From NCBI GenBank assembly GCA_021201735.1, contig JAJQEJ010000027.1, positions 1 through 32,702 on the forward strand: a DNA stretch of 32,702 bases, given 5' to 3'. Below are positions 7,846 to 16,366 of this stretch, piece after piece. Source of the DNA: Oscillospiraceae bacterium. Its GTDB lineage: Bacteria > Bacillota > Clostridia > Oscillospirales > Oscillospiraceae. The notes under the pieces were generated by a model that did not search any database, was not told where the DNA came from, and saw nothing but the letters and a program-made list of their open reading frames with translations. How positions within the stretch are numbered: position 1 is the first letter of the stretch; the number at the start of each line of letters is the position of its first letter. Position numbers and translations under genes: made by a program.

Positions 7846-7968
7846 GCAAAGTGATATACACTTTGCGCTTTTGCCCGGCTCCCGCCGCTGCAAAACCATG
7901 CTAGTTGGGGGTATCCCCCAAGCCCCCCAAACGCACATTTCATGTGCGGCTGCGCGTTCTGCGAACGC
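7846..7968. other. Cluster of tight hairpins resembling a transfer origin (oriT-like)
   Basis: Four perfect inverted repeats occur in 123 bases: GCAAAGTG (7846-7853 with 7859-7866, 5-base loop), TTGGGGG (7905-7911 with 7915-7921, loop TAT), CGCACAT (7932-7938 with 7942-7948, loop TTC) and GCGTTC (7954-7959 with 7963-7968, loop TGC). The last three all have three-base loops. No convincing protein is encoded in about 7,500-8,300. Clustered hairpins next to AT-rich sequence are typical of conjugative transfer origins, but no relaxase gene is present, so this may be a remnant. Confidence 0.45.
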
Positions 7969-8306
7969 TTAAAAAAGAGCATGGAGGCTACCGCCACTTA
8001 TTCAATCTATGATCGTCCTGACCTCCGCATGAAATCTTACAGCAGTTTGCGGCTAATTTTCTCCTGCTGTTTCATGCCTAAACAGCAGCATACGTCCATT
8101 CTGCGTAAGATTCATGGAGTATATATCCCATTGTCATAGTGCGTAAAGTTTTCCGGGTATCCCATGTACCCCCACCATGTTTTTTCTGCTGATAGGCTTT
8201 ATGCTTTAAATTTTGGGCAATACGGAAAATTCCCATTTTGCGGAGCATCGTTTCGTTTCCTTTCGCTTCCGGCGGCATTGCCGCCGCATCCCAAGAACAG
8301 CACGAA

Positions 8307-8411
8307 ATGAGTATTGACACGGATTATGAATACGGTTATGATGTGAGTATGGCAAAGACACAATTTTATAATATGAAAGGGCGAATGCCTTTGGAGCGTG
8401 ACGCAGATTGA
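8307..8411 (+). pseudogene. C-terminal remnant or tiny ORF of unknown function
   Basis: An acidic then basic reading frame beginning MSIDTDYEYGYDVSMAKTQF ends with a stop at 8409-8411. It has no ribosome binding site before the ATG at 8307, and the frame stays open upstream to about 8196 with unlikely composition, so it looks like the end of a larger element-borne gene. The stop codon lies in the loop of a terminator hairpin, which supports a once-real 3' end. I do not recognise the family. Confidence 0.35.
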
Positions 8412-8435
8412 CAAATCTGCGTTTTGTGTTTTCTA
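8401..8435 (+). terminator. Rho-independent terminator after the ORF remnant
   Basis: ACGCAGATT (8401-8409) pairs with 8414-8422 around a 4-base loop, followed by TTTGTGTTTTC. It points to plus-strand transcription of the remnant gene. Confidence 0.65.
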
Positions 8436-8531
8436 AAAAGTAACAAGGGAGGCTTGCCAATACGAAATACCACCAGAGATTAAGTACATCTATGCACCTT
8501 GAAAACTTAATATTCTTTCTGGAGGTACGAC

Positions 8532-8720
8532 TTGGGCAGACGTAAAAAGCTCATCAACAACACCAACATTCCGCAATACAAGATTGAAGCCATCGCTCGC
8601 TGCATCATGCCGGATATACTCGCCCTTTACGAGAGCGAGGACGGACAGAGAGAATTTGCCGAGTGGAAGCGTCAGCAGGAAGCGGAAAAGACTGGTATGG
8701 AAGGGAAATTGAAAGACTAA
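8532..8720 (+). CDS. Small conserved element-type protein, unknown function
   Basis: This 62-residue charged protein begins MGRRKKLINNTNIPQYKIEA and continues with IARCIMPDILALYESEDGQREF. It starts with TTG at 8532, seven bases after a good GGAGG, and a strong terminator follows 7 bases after the stop, so it looks like a genuine short gene and not chance. Short proteins of this type, with a helix followed by a FAEWKRQQEAEK tail, are often seen in clostridial integrative elements near recombinase genes; I cannot name a function. No membrane segment or signal peptide is visible. Confidence 0.7.
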   Translation: MGRRKKLINNTNIPQYKIEAIARCIMPDILALYESEDGQREFAEWKRQQEAEKTGMEGKLKD

Positions 8721-8726
8721 TGCGCA

Positions 8727-8771
8727 GGGGCGGCGATATCGTGAAAATTATGATACCGCCGCCCCTTTTTT
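8727..8771 (+). terminator. Strong rho-independent terminator
   Basis: GGGGCGGCG (8727-8735) pairs with CGCCGCCCC (8757-8765), followed directly by six T (8766-8771). It ends the transcript of the 62-residue gene and probably marks the right side of the accessory region. Confidence 0.9.
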
Positions 8772-8878
8772 CGCCTATTCTGTTTTCCGCTTCTTTCGCG
8801 GGCCTCTCGGCTTGGATTCCGGGCGTTTGATGACACCATTGGGGAAATGGGTATCCTCGAATTTATCAATATAAAGCA

Positions 8879-8932
8879 ATAATCCGAACCCATCACCGAC
8901 GGGGAAAAACCGTCGGGATTGGTTCGGATTAT
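8879..8932 (-). terminator. Two-tier hairpin downstream of tRNA-Leu
   Basis: An outer perfect 12-bp stem (8879-8890 with 8921-8932) encloses an inner 7-bp stem (8896-8902 with 8910-8916). It begins 8 bases beyond the encoded CCA of the tRNA on the minus strand. The following sequence is only moderately T-rich, so it may act in termination, in 3' processing, or both. Confidence 0.6.
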
Positions 8933-8939
8933 ATGGGTT

Positions 8940-9025
8940 TGGTGCCGGTGGTGGGACTTGAACCCACACCCTGTTGCCAGGAACGGATTTTGAGTCCGTC
9001 ACGTCTGCCATTCCATCACACCGGC
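8940..9025 (-). tRNA. tRNA-Leu (anticodon CAA)
   Basis: The minus strand folds as a class II tRNA. The acceptor stem pairs GCCGGTG (5' end at 9025) with CACCGGC (8944-8950), followed by discriminator A and an encoded CCA (8940-8942). The anticodon stem is ACGGA with TCCGT and the loop CTCAAAA gives anticodon CAA (8990-8992 on the plus strand). The T arm is GTGGG TTCAAGT CCCAC. A long variable arm is present, as expected for leucine. It reads UUG codons. It has its own promoter, and lies at the boundary between the AT-rich accessory region and the GC-rich chromosome. Confidence 0.96.
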
Positions 9026-9049
9026 ATGACCAAAATGAGACGTGAAGTT

Positions 9050-9078
9050 ATTATACACGTTCTTTTGCGGTTTGACAA
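9050..9078 (-). promoter_or_regulatory. Promoter of tRNA-Leu
   Basis: On the minus strand TTGTCA (9073-9078) and TATAAT (9050-9055) are separated by 17 bases, a near-consensus vegetative promoter 25 bases before the tRNA 5' end. It lies between the tRNA and the HD-GYP stop codon. Confidence 0.85.
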
Positions 9079-9099
9079 GTAAAGTTTTCGACTATCGGT

Positions 9100-10200
9100 C
9101 TAATCGAGCGATTGGATGGAGAAGAGATCATATACCTCGTCCTGATGCTCAAGCGCGATCTCCTCAAAGCGCGGGAAGACCGGCTCACAGAGGGCGATGA
9201 GGGAAGGGTCGAAGTGGGTGCCGGTGTCATTGCGGATGATTGCAAGGGAATCCTTATGGCTGTACGGCTCCTTGTAAGGGCGGCGGGAGATGAGGGCGTC
9301 GTACACGTCCACCACCGCCATAATGCGCGCGGAAAGGGGGATCTGCACGCCGGCGAGCTTATGAGGGTAGCCGGTGCCGTCCCACTTTTCGTGGTGGGCG
9401 ATGATGATTTCACGCGCCACCTCCAAAAAGGCGGATGTCTCGCCCAGATCGTCAATGGCATTATCCACAATCTGCGCACCAATGACGGTGTGCATTTTAA
9501 TCACCTCAAATTCCTCCGGCGTGAGCCGCGCAGGCTTGAGCAGGATACTGTCTGCGATGGAGACCTTGCCGATATCGTGCAGCTTGGCGGACTTTTTAAT
9601 GGAGGTGGCATACTCGCTGCCCAGCATATAACCGGGGCGGCTGACACGCAGCAACTCGTCTACGATGACCTCGGTATAGTAACCGGTGCGCTTGATGTGC
9701 CCACCGGTCTCCTGATCGCGGTAGGAGGTCATATTGGCGAGCATTTCGAGCACACAGTCCTGGGTGTGCATGAGCTGGTTGGTGCGGCGTACCACCTGCT
9801 CTTCCAGATTGCGGCGGTACGTCTCGAGCTCGATATGCAGACCGGCGCGCGCTTTGACGACACCGGCGGATATGGGTTTGAGAATATAGTCCACCGCACC
9901 GAGCTCAAAGGCAATCTGTTCCTTGTCACGCCCGTCTAGCCCGGTTAGAAAGATAATGGGGATGTCCCTGAATTTTGGCTCGCTTTTGATGATACGGATC
10001 ACCTCATAACCATTCATCTGCGGCATTTCTACATCAAGCAGGATGAGGTCGGGGGTTTTTGACTGCAAGAAAGTGAGTGCCCGCTCGCCGGAGGGAGCAA
10101 GATAGACGTGGTAATCGTCCTTCAGAATTTCCATCAAAAGGCGGAGGTTCGTAGGCTCATCGTCTACACATAAAATGATTGGTCTGCAATCTTGTTTCAT
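9100..10200 (-). CDS. Response regulator with HD-GYP domain (cyclic-di-GMP phosphodiesterase)
   Basis: This 366-residue RpfG-like protein has a receiver domain (about 7-120; IILCVDDE, phosphate acceptor Asp56 in LILLDVEMPQMNG, Lys108 in ILKPI), a short coiled linker (about 122-145) and an HD-GYP domain (about 148-350). The metal-binding HD pair is His208-Asp209 in KLHDIGK and the signature is HHEKWDGTGYP (269-279), so the catalytic motifs are intact. HD-GYP enzymes break cyclic di-GMP down to GMP. The ATG at 10200 lies five bases after the stop of the hybrid kinase gene and uses a GGAGG at the end of that gene, so the two are co-translated. The kinase carries an HPt domain, which makes this receiver its likely phosphate acceptor. 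It opposes the cyclase encoded divergently at 14,543. Confidence 0.95.
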   Translation of the reverse strand: MKQDCRPIILCVDDEPTNLRLLMEILKDDYHVYLAPSGERALTFLQSKTPDLILLDVEMPQMNGYEVIRIIKSEPKFRDIPIIFLTGLDGRDKEQIAFELGAVDYILKPISAGVVKARAGLHIELETYRRNLEEQVVRRTNQLMHTQDCVLEMLANMTSYRDQETGGHIKRTGYYTEVIVDELLRVSRPGYMLGSEYATSIKKSAKLHDIGKVSIADSILLKPARLTPEEFEVIKMHTVIGAQIVDNAIDDLGETSAFLEVAREIIIAHHEKWDGTGYPHKLAGVQIPLSARIMAVVDVYDALISRRPYKEPYSHKDSLAIIRNDTGTHFDPSLIALCEPVFPRFEEIALEHQDEVYDLFSIQSLD

Positions 10201-10205
10201 GATAT

Positions 10206-12977
10206 TCAGCCTCCAGTTCCGTTCAGATTCTTAATAATATTGCGCAGCCGTTCCACAGCGCTGTCGTAATCAAAGCCAAGGGTGGCAGTATACGCCGCCT
10301 CAAGCTGGTGGTCGATCGGGTCGCCGAAGCAGTAGCGGCGCAGCGCCTCCAGTTGGGCAAGCGCCTCGTCATTTTCCAGCGCGTCAAGCAGAGCGATGAT
10401 CTTCTGTATCTGCCCGCCCAGCGCCTGCAGTTGCTCCGTGTTCACAGGCTCTTGCGGCTGTTTGAAGGTGGCCTGCGGGAACAGCTCCCGTACAGTGGCG
10501 CACAGCGTCTTCATCTCCTCCATGAGGGGAATAAAATTCTTCTGGATATAGGAGAAATTGTCACTGGAGGCGGCCAGCTCGAGCTTACGCGCCTTTTCGG
10601 CGAGGGTGTGCGCGCCGATGCTATAAAGCGCGCTTTTTTGCGCGTGAATTTCAATGCGGAACGCATTCCAGTCGCTCTTGGTGACGTCAGAGAGCATGGA
10701 TTCCAGCTTCTTTGCGGCGTTTGTGACATAGGTGGTCAGAATGGGGATATAGGCATCTTCCGTACTGGAGAGCTGCTTGATGGCGGTGCGCGCGTCGAGG
10801 TTGCACTTGGCGGAAAGGGTGGTGAGCGCATCGGAAAGCACGATGGGCGCCGCTTCCGTATCCACGTCTGCGCGGGTATTCCGCACAAGCTTTTCCGGCG
10901 GCAGCCAGCGGCGTATGATCTCATTAAGGGCTGCAATTTCGATCGGTTTGCTGATATAATCGTTCATCTGGTTTGCCAAAAACATCTCCCGCGTGCCGAC
11001 AATGGCGTTGGCCGTGAGGGCGATGATGGGCGTGTCCGCATTGGGTGTACTCGATTCCCGAATTCGCTTTGTGGTCTCCAGCCCGTCCATCTCCGGCATC
11101 ATGTGATCCATGAATATGATATCGAAGGGTTCCTTCTCAATACATTCCAGCGCTTCAAAGCCGCTGGTGGCCTGTATGACCTCCAAATCGTAGTGCTTGA
11201 GGATTTCACAGGCGACGATGAGGTTGATGTCGTTGTCATCGACCACAAGGGCGCGCGCGTTTTTTGTCAGAAGGGTGCCGAGAGACGGACTTTTTTGCGC
11301 CAAACTGGCGTTGCGTTTGGAGGAACGGCTCGAGAGCAGGCTCGCCACATCGGTGATAATCAGCGGCGTGTAGAGTAGGTCGATACCCTCCGCGACCTGC
11401 TGCACGGCGGCCGTGGCAAGCTCCTTGATACAGATGATGTGTGTGGAGGCCAGCCGATCCATATGCTGTGTGACAAGGTCGCCGGCGAGCTGCGGCCAAT
11501 AAATCAGGTGGGTGTAGCCTGTATCCTCAATCGCACAGAGAAAGCCGTCTGCGTCGGTCACATAGGTGTACTGCAAAAACAGCCGCGCCAGCATGTCCGT
11601 GAGTGCCCTGCTGCTGCGCGTATTGCCAAAGACCAGAATATGCTTGCGAGAGGGGGAGGTGACAGACGCGATGCGTGCTTCACCCACCGCCTTTTGCGGT
11701 ACACGGATGGTAAAAACACTACCCTTACCGTATTCGCTCTCCACCGAAATGGTTCCGCCCATGGCCTCGGTCATGCCCTTGCTGATGGCGAGGCCGAGGC
11801 CGGTGCCCTGAATGCCGCGGTTTTTTTGCAGGTCAAGCTGGCTGAAGGGGCTGAAAAGCGCGGAGATCTGCGCTTCTTTGATGCCGATGCCGGTGTCCTT
11901 GATAGAGATCTCCAGTATAATGCCTTCCTCAGTCTGTCCGGCGAGGGAAAAGCGCAGGAGCACCTCGCCCGCGGGTGTATATTTCACGGCGTTAGAGAGC
12001 AGGTTCAGGATAATCTGTTTGAGACGCAGATCGTCCCCCATCAACCTTGCGGGCAGGGCGGGATCGACGTCCAGGATAAAGTCCAGATTCTTCTCCTGCG
12101 CGCGCAGGCTGACGATATTGGTCACGTCTTTGACCGTTTCGATCAGCTGGTATTCCGTCTCCGCGAGTGCAAAGCGCTGCGCGTCAATCTTAGAAAAGTC
12201 GAGAATGTCGTTGATAATGTTGAGCAGGCTGTCGCAGGCCTTGCTCATGTTGGCGACGTAGCCGCGCTGGATATCGTCGAGCCGGGTGGAGGAGAGCAGC
12301 GTGGTCATACCCAGGATGGCATTCATAGGGGTGCGGATCTCATGGCTCATATTGGCCAGAAAATTACTCTTGGCGAGGGAGGCGGCCTCCGCCTCCTCCT
12401 TCACCAGGACAAGCTCCGTCACATCGTGCAGCAGGAAAACCACGCCCACCACACTGCCGTCCTTGTCGACGGCGGGGTGGATGGAGATATCCGCGTGGAG
12501 CTGCTTGCCGCTTTGCAGGCGGACGACGTCGTTATACTGCATACTGGTGACGTGATCGCGTACAGTGACGCAGTTTTGCACGGTCGTTTGAACCCACGCG
12601 GGGTCGGCGGAGGGGGAGAGAATTTCGGAGAGGAGGAGGTTTGACAGGTCCAGACCCGGTGTGCCACGGTAAAAGAGGTCTGAGACCGGCTGGTCGGTGC
12701 CGATGACGTAGCGCAGGTCGTTATCCAGAACGATTAGTACGTTCTTGAGCGCCCGCAGCATCAGCTGGTTATAGAGATCCTGCCGCTCACGCTCCTGCGC
12801 AGCGGCGTTACGCATATGTATCGCGGTCTCGTATCTGGTGTTGATTGCCTCAAGGTCATATTCCAACCGGCGATTTTGGCGCTCAAGACGCTTTTTCTCC
12901 GTTTGGAGCTGCTCGAGCTGTTGCATCAGGTCCTGATCCCGATCCGAAGGGGGAACGCGGCGTTCCATCTCTCCCAC
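10206..12977 (-). CDS. Hybrid sensor histidine kinase with HPt domain (BarA-like layout)
   Basis: The 923-residue protein has no obvious membrane segment. Domains in order: coiled coil (about 16-70), PAS (about 73-192), HisKA with His212 in [19 protein letters not shown], HATPase (about 310-428; N box [13 protein letters not shown] boxes DTGIGI and GTGLGLAI), a receiver-like segment lacking the acceptor Asp (about 445-550), a true receiver (about 573-690; Asp624 in [13 protein letters not shown], Lys677) and an HPt domain (about 715-830) with His778 in [14 protein letters not shown]. It should phosphorylate itself and pass phosphate through Asp624 and His778 to the HD-GYP regulator encoded directly downstream. 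The GTG at 12977 is about 11 bases after AAAGGA; an ATG at 12968 is possible but has its ribosome site too close. The C-terminal 90 residues after the HPt are not recognised. Confidence 0.93.
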   Translation of the reverse strand: MGEMERRVPPSDRDQDLMQQLEQLQTEKKRLERQNRRLEYDLEAINTRYETAIHMRNAAAQERERQDLYNQLMLRALKNVLIVLDNDLRYVIGTDQPVSDLFYRGTPGLDLSNLLLSEILSPSADPAWVQTTVQNCVTVRDHVTSMQYNDVVRLQSGKQLHADISIHPAVDKDGSVVGVVFLLHDVTELVLVKEEAEAASLAKSNFLANMSHEIRTPMNAILGMTTLLSSTRLDDIQRGYVANMSKACDSLLNIINDILDFSKIDAQRFALAETEYQLIETVKDVTNIVSLRAQEKNLDFILDVDPALPARLMGDDLRLKQIILNLLSNAVKYTPAGEVLLRFSLAGQTEEGIILEISIKDTGIGIKEAQISALFSPFSQLDLQKNRGIQGTGLGLAISKGMTEAMGGTISVESEYGKGSVFTIRVPQKAVGEARIASVTSPSRKHILVFGNTRSSRALTDMLARLFLQYTYVTDADGFLCAIEDTGYTHLIYWPQLAGDLVTQHMDRLASTHIICIKELATAAVQQVAEGIDLLYTPLIITDVASLLSSRSSKRNASLAQKSPSLGTLLTKNARALVVDDNDINLIVACEILKHYDLEVIQATSGFEALECIEKEPFDIIFMDHMMPEMDGLETTKRIRESSTPNADTPIIALTANAIVGTREMFLANQMNDYISKPIEIAALNEIIRRWLPPEKLVRNTRADVDTEAAPIVLSDALTTLSAKCNLDARTAIKQLSSTEDAYIPILTTYVTNAAKKLESMLSDVTKSDWNAFRIEIHAQKSALYSIGAHTLAEKARKLELAASSDNFSYIQKNFIPLMEEMKTLCATVRELFPQATFKQPQEPVNTEQLQALGGQIQKIIALLDALENDEALAQLEALRRYCFGDPIDHQLEAAYTATLGFDYDSAVERLRNIIKNLNGTGG

Positions 12978-13026
12978 GCGGCACGATCCTTTCTGACATT
13001 ACGTTTTATCAAATAATGTGATGTTT

Positions 13027-13046
13027 TCTGCTTCTTGCCGAGGGGG
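13027..13046 (-). repeat. 20-bp interspersed repeat, copy in the kinase leader
   Basis: The minus strand of 13027-13046 is identical to the plus strand of 31268-31287, where it forms the edge of a long GC-rich hairpin. It lies in the untranslated leader between the kinase promoter and its start. Confidence 0.7.
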
Positions 13047-13078
13047 AGACCCCACCCGCATACTGCATACTTACCAGC

Positions 13079-13107
13079 ATTATACATGCATCCCATGCAA
13101 AAAACAA
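13079..13107 (-). promoter_or_regulatory. Promoter of the hybrid kinase / HD-GYP unit
   Basis: On the minus strand TTGTTT (13102-13107) and TATAAT (13079-13084) are 17 bases apart. The spacer contains a perfect palindrome TGCAT-CCC-ATGCA (13087-13099), a possible operator. The leader to the start codon would be about 95 bases. Confidence 0.6.
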
Positions 13108-13206
13108 CTTTTTCCCAAATAAGAATTATACAGGATTCATGCACAGCTATGGTCGAAATCACAGAAAATATGTCGAGCGGGACGTGGGAAAAAATGAAAA
13201 AAGGCT

Positions 13207-13234
13207 TTGCATACCGTGAGGATTCTGCTATAAT
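13207..13234 (+). promoter_or_regulatory. Promoter of the FIST / diguanylate cyclase unit
   Basis: TTGCAT (13207-13212) and TATAAT (13229-13234) are 16 bases apart, about 64 bases before the FIST gene start. It diverges from the kinase promoter 100 bases away, so the two units may share control. Confidence 0.7.
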
Positions 13235-13297
13235 CAAAACGGAAAAGCTTGTGCTTGGGGCAACGAAAAATAAAAGAGTCAGAGGAGGTAGGCAGCG

Positions 13298-14494
13298 ATG
13301 CAATCTCAGGTTGCGGTTACGCATCTCGTAGATGAGCCGGCGCTTGCCGCGCAGGAGCTGTATGACCAGCTGGCAGCGCGCTGGCCGGGGGAAAACAGCG
13401 TTGGTATTTTGACATGCTATTCCGACATGGAGGCGGAGGAGCTTGCCGCGGTATTATCGGAGAAATGCGCCTTCCCGATCATTGGCGCAACCGCCATTGC
13501 GAGTATGGATCATAAGCAAGGGTTTCATGAGATGGCGGCGGTGCTGCTTGTTTTGACGGCGGAGGACTGTAATTTTTCTGCGGTGCTATCCGCGCCCATT
13601 ACGCCGGGCACGGTGGAGCAGGCGGTGGAAGACGCGTACCGCGAGGCGGCGCAGATACTCGGCGATACGCCGGGGCTTGTCATCGCCCTGCCGCCGTATC
13701 AGCTTGCGCTGATGCTGGATGTCTATGCCGATATCTTCAACCGCGTCGCGCCCGGCGTGCCGGTTACGGGCGGACTGCCCTCGTACAACGGAAACGGCGA
13801 TACAAACGCGGTGATTTTTGGCGGGCATACTTACACCGACCGCATGGCGCTGCTGGCAATCAGCGGGAATGTTCACCCGGTCTTTTCCGTTTTGACGGTC
13901 TCGCAAAATGACGTATCCAAAAAGCGGCCCGTCACCAAGGCGGAGAACAATGTGATTTACCGGGTGGGCGGGAAAACCTTTGTAGAATATCTGGAGGAGG
14001 TCGGCCTGCCGGTGGGCAACCTCGCCGACGGGAATACAACGGTCTCCTTTACCGCAAACCCTCTGATGATTGAGGAGCAGCGCGCCGAATTCGGCGATAC
14101 CTTTTCCTATATGCGTACTCTGCATGCGCTGGATTTGGAGCAGGGCAGCGGCATCGCCATCGGCAGGATTCCCGAGGGGGCGAATGTCTCCGTCTGCCCG
14201 CTTGACCGCGACGCGATCCGTAAGGCGGCGGGGCAGGGCATTTCGGATATCATAGAGAAAATGGCTGAGGTGCAGGGATACCGGTATAGCACGGTGCTCG
14301 GCATATCCTGCATCGGGCGATATGTGGTCATGGCACCAAACGGGAACATGGAGACCGACAATATTGTGCGGCAGCTGCCTGCGGGGCTTTCCCTCGCGGG
14401 ATTTTACAGCTATGGAGAAATCAGCCCCCTCCCCGCGCAAAACGGCTCGGTCACGTTCGCGCACAATGAGTCGCTGGTGCTGTGCGCGTTCTGA
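13298..14494 (+). CDS. FIST-domain signalling protein
   Basis: This 398-residue protein has an N-terminal FIST domain (about 30-215; SVGILTCYSDMEAEELAAVL, then PIIGATAIASMDH, then PVTGGLPSYNG) and a FIST C domain (about 220-395; FVEYLEEVGLPVGN, then SFTANPLMIEEQ, then GFYSYGEISP). FIST is an F-box and intracellular signal transduction module proposed to sense small ligands such as amino acids. There is no signal peptide or membrane segment. The stop is 48 bases before the GGDEF cyclase gene, so the FIST protein is probably its sensor partner in trans; in other bacteria FIST proteins stand beside or fused to GGDEF or histidine kinase modules. A strong AGAGGAGG precedes the ATG at 13298. Confidence 0.9.
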   Translation: MQSQVAVTHLVDEPALAAQELYDQLAARWPGENSVGILTCYSDMEAEELAAVLSEKCAFPIIGATAIASMDHKQGFHEMAAVLLVLTAEDCNFSAVLSAPITPGTVEQAVEDAYREAAQILGDTPGLVIALPPYQLALMLDVYADIFNRVAPGVPVTGGLPSYNGNGDTNAVIFGGHTYTDRMALLAISGNVHPVFSVLTVSQNDVSKKRPVTKAENNVIYRVGGKTFVEYLEEVGLPVGNLADGNTTVSFTANPLMIEEQRAEFGDTFSYMRTLHALDLEQGSGIAIGRIPEGANVSVCPLDRDAIRKAAGQGISDIIEKMAEVQGYRYSTVLGISCIGRYVVMAPNGNMETDNIVRQLPAGLSLAGFYSYGEISPLPAQNGSVTFAHNESLVLCAF

Positions 14495-14542
14495 CGGGAT
14501 GCGGGCAACCGGCGCTTATCTAAAAAAGAGGCAGACGATTAC

Positions 14543-16366
14543 GTGGGGGAGGAGAACAAGCTGGAATTAGCACAATTAGAACAGGTCTATAAAAACGCAC
14601 CCTTTCCTGTCGTGATTTGCGGGGACGACGAGGCGATGACGTTCATTTACGCAAATACGCCTGCTCAGCTCATCTTTTCCCCCGATATGGTCGCTGCACA
14701 TTTTAAGGAAGGGGCCAAAACAATGCCCTTGTCGCAGTTTTTTAAGCTGCGCAGGCAGTCTCTGCTGCACGAATTCGTCGATATGGTGCGCGAGACGGGC
14801 ACCGTGTTCCACTATCGGGTTGTGGGAATCAATTTTGAGGGGACGGAACTGCCGCTGGCACTTTCGGGGAATCTAGTCGCGGTGGACGAGGGCAATTGTA
14901 TTGTCATCTACATCATACAGGAGACGAACTACCATATCGGAAGCGCGAAAAGCTCTTCCGAGGTGATGGAGCGGATCTTCCATGTGGCCTACGAGAGCAA
15001 CAGCGTGGATGAGGCCATTCAGAAGATCATCGGCATCGCGGGCCTGACCATGGAGGTCAGCCGTTCCTATATCTTTGAGACGATTTCCGCGGAGGTGACC
15101 GCCAATACCTATGAGTGGTGCAACGAGGGGGTGGTGCCGACCATTGACCAGCTGCAGAGCCTGAAAAAGGCGGACTATAACTACGACGCCCTTGTGAGTG
15201 GGGGAGCCTTTATTACAAGCGACATCAGACAGCTGCCTGAAAACGATTTTAAGATATTGGATATGCAGGGCATTAAGTCCGTTGCCATATTTCCGATTTA
15301 TGACAAGAACACGCCCTTGGGCTACGTCGGCTTTGACGACTGCCTGCAGTACCGCAGCTGGCGCGCGTTCGAAATTGAGATGCTCCAAAATGTCGCCGGG
15401 GTCGTGGCGTCCCTCCTCATCCGCCGCAATGCCGAGCGCAAGGCGGCACAGACCATGCGTATTTTACAGACCATCTCCGATAATTTGGAGTACTCCATCT
15501 ACGTTAATACGCTCGACACCTTTGAGATTGTGTTTATCAACAATACCCTCGCGCAGATGCGGGGCGGGGCGGCCGAGGTATTTCAGGGGAAAACCTGCTG
15601 GCAGGCGCTGCGGGCGGGTCAGACGCAGCAGTGTGATTTTTGCCCGATGCGCAAGATGATTGACGCGGACGGGAATGTCCTTCTGTCGGAGTATGAGTGG
15701 GAGTTTCAGGACAGCGTCACGAAGCGGTGGTATATTGTCCACGACGCAATCATTGACTGGCTGGACGGACAGAAGGTGCATATTGAGACGGCGACCGAGA
15801 TCACCGGGCAAAAGGAGTATCAGAAGAGCCTGGAGCATGTCGCCTCCACCGATATGATGACGGGAGTCAATAACCGCGAATGGGGCATGAAAATCATGCA
15901 GAGCATGCTGCGCAATTCTACCGAAGGAGAGGAGAGCAGCCTCGTTTTCGTCGATCTGGACGGGCTGAAAATGGTCAACGACACGTATGGGCATACGAGC
16001 GGGGACGATATGATTATCAGTATCGTCTCCATGATCCGCAGGGGCATTCGGAAGAGCGACATGATCTTCCGCTGGGGCGGCGATGAGTTTGTCCTCCTGC
16101 TCGACTGTACACAGGAGCAGGCGGAGCGGGTGATGCAGAACATCCAGACGAAGCTTGCGGAGTTTAACGCGACGAAAAGCCGCGCCTATCCGCTGAGCTT
16201 TAGCTACGGTATCGCACCGTTTTACGCGATGGGCCGGGATGCGGATCTGGAAGATGTGATTGGCGTTGCCGACAGGCTGATGTATCAAAACAAAATGGCA
16301 AAACGCGGGAAGACCGTGGGGAATATTTCTGAAAAACGCGAGGAGGATTCATCATGTTTGAGCTGA
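14543..16366 (+). CDS. Diguanylate cyclase with PAS-GAF-PAS sensor region
   Basis: The 607-residue protein makes cyclic di-GMP from two GTP. Order: PAS-like domain (about 12-128), GAF (about 145-295), PAS (about 305-425) and GGDEF (about 432-600). The active site is GGDEF at 512-516 and an inhibitory I-site RKSD at 503-506 precedes it with the usual five-residue spacing, so the enzyme should be active and feedback-controlled. The second PAS carries a cysteine set, Cys352, Cys364 and Cys367 (CDFCP), which could bind metal or sense redox state. No membrane segment is seen. The GTG start at 14543 follows AAAAGAGG by 12 bases; an internal ATG at residue 32 would cut the first PAS. Its end overlaps the start of the SDR gene by 13 bases. 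Confidence 0.93.
   Translation: MGEENKLELAQLEQVYKNAPFPVVICGDDEAMTFIYANTPAQLIFSPDMVAAHFKEGAKTMPLSQFFKLRRQSLLHEFVDMVRETGTVFHYRVVGINFEGTELPLALSGNLVAVDEGNCIVIYIIQETNYHIGSAKSSSEVMERIFHVAYESNSVDEAIQKIIGIAGLTMEVSRSYIFETISAEVTANTYEWCNEGVVPTIDQLQSLKKADYNYDALVSGGAFITSDIRQLPENDFKILDMQGIKSVAIFPIYDKNTPLGYVGFDDCLQYRSWRAFEIEMLQNVAGVVASLLIRRNAERKAAQTMRILQTISDNLEYSIYVNTLDTFEIVFINNTLAQMRGGAAEVFQGKTCWQALRAGQTQQCDFCPMRKMIDADGNVLLSEYEWEFQDSVTKRWYIVHDAIIDWLDGQKVHIETATEITGQKEYQKSLEHVASTDMMTGVNNREWGMKIMQSMLRNSTEGEESSLVFVDLDGLKMVNDTYGHTSGDDMIISIVSMIRRGIRKSDMIFRWGGDEFVLLLDCTQEQAERVMQNIQTKLAEFNATKSRAYPLSFSYGIAPFYAMGRDADLEDVIGVADRLMYQNKMAKRGKTVGNISEKREEDSSCLS

Noticed and set aside
7615-8460. Several overlapping frames of 60-115 residues in the gene-poor stretch
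   Set aside because: None has a good ribosome binding site or recognisable motif; they overlap the hairpin cluster and each other on both strands.
8775-9011. Minus-strand frame beginning MADVTDSKSVPGNRV across the tRNA gene
   Set aside because: It is the translated shadow of tRNA-Leu and its hairpin; such frames are a known annotation artefact. The basic C-terminal part has no start or ribosome site of its own.
11439-12644. 401-residue plus-strand frame opposite the hybrid kinase
   Set aside because: Opposite-strand shadow of the kinase; composition rich in Gly, Arg and His without domains.
13235-13297. Cyclic-di-GMP riboswitch in front of the FIST gene
   Set aside because: The leader is only about 60 bases and I could not find the conserved GEMM helices or tetraloop in it.
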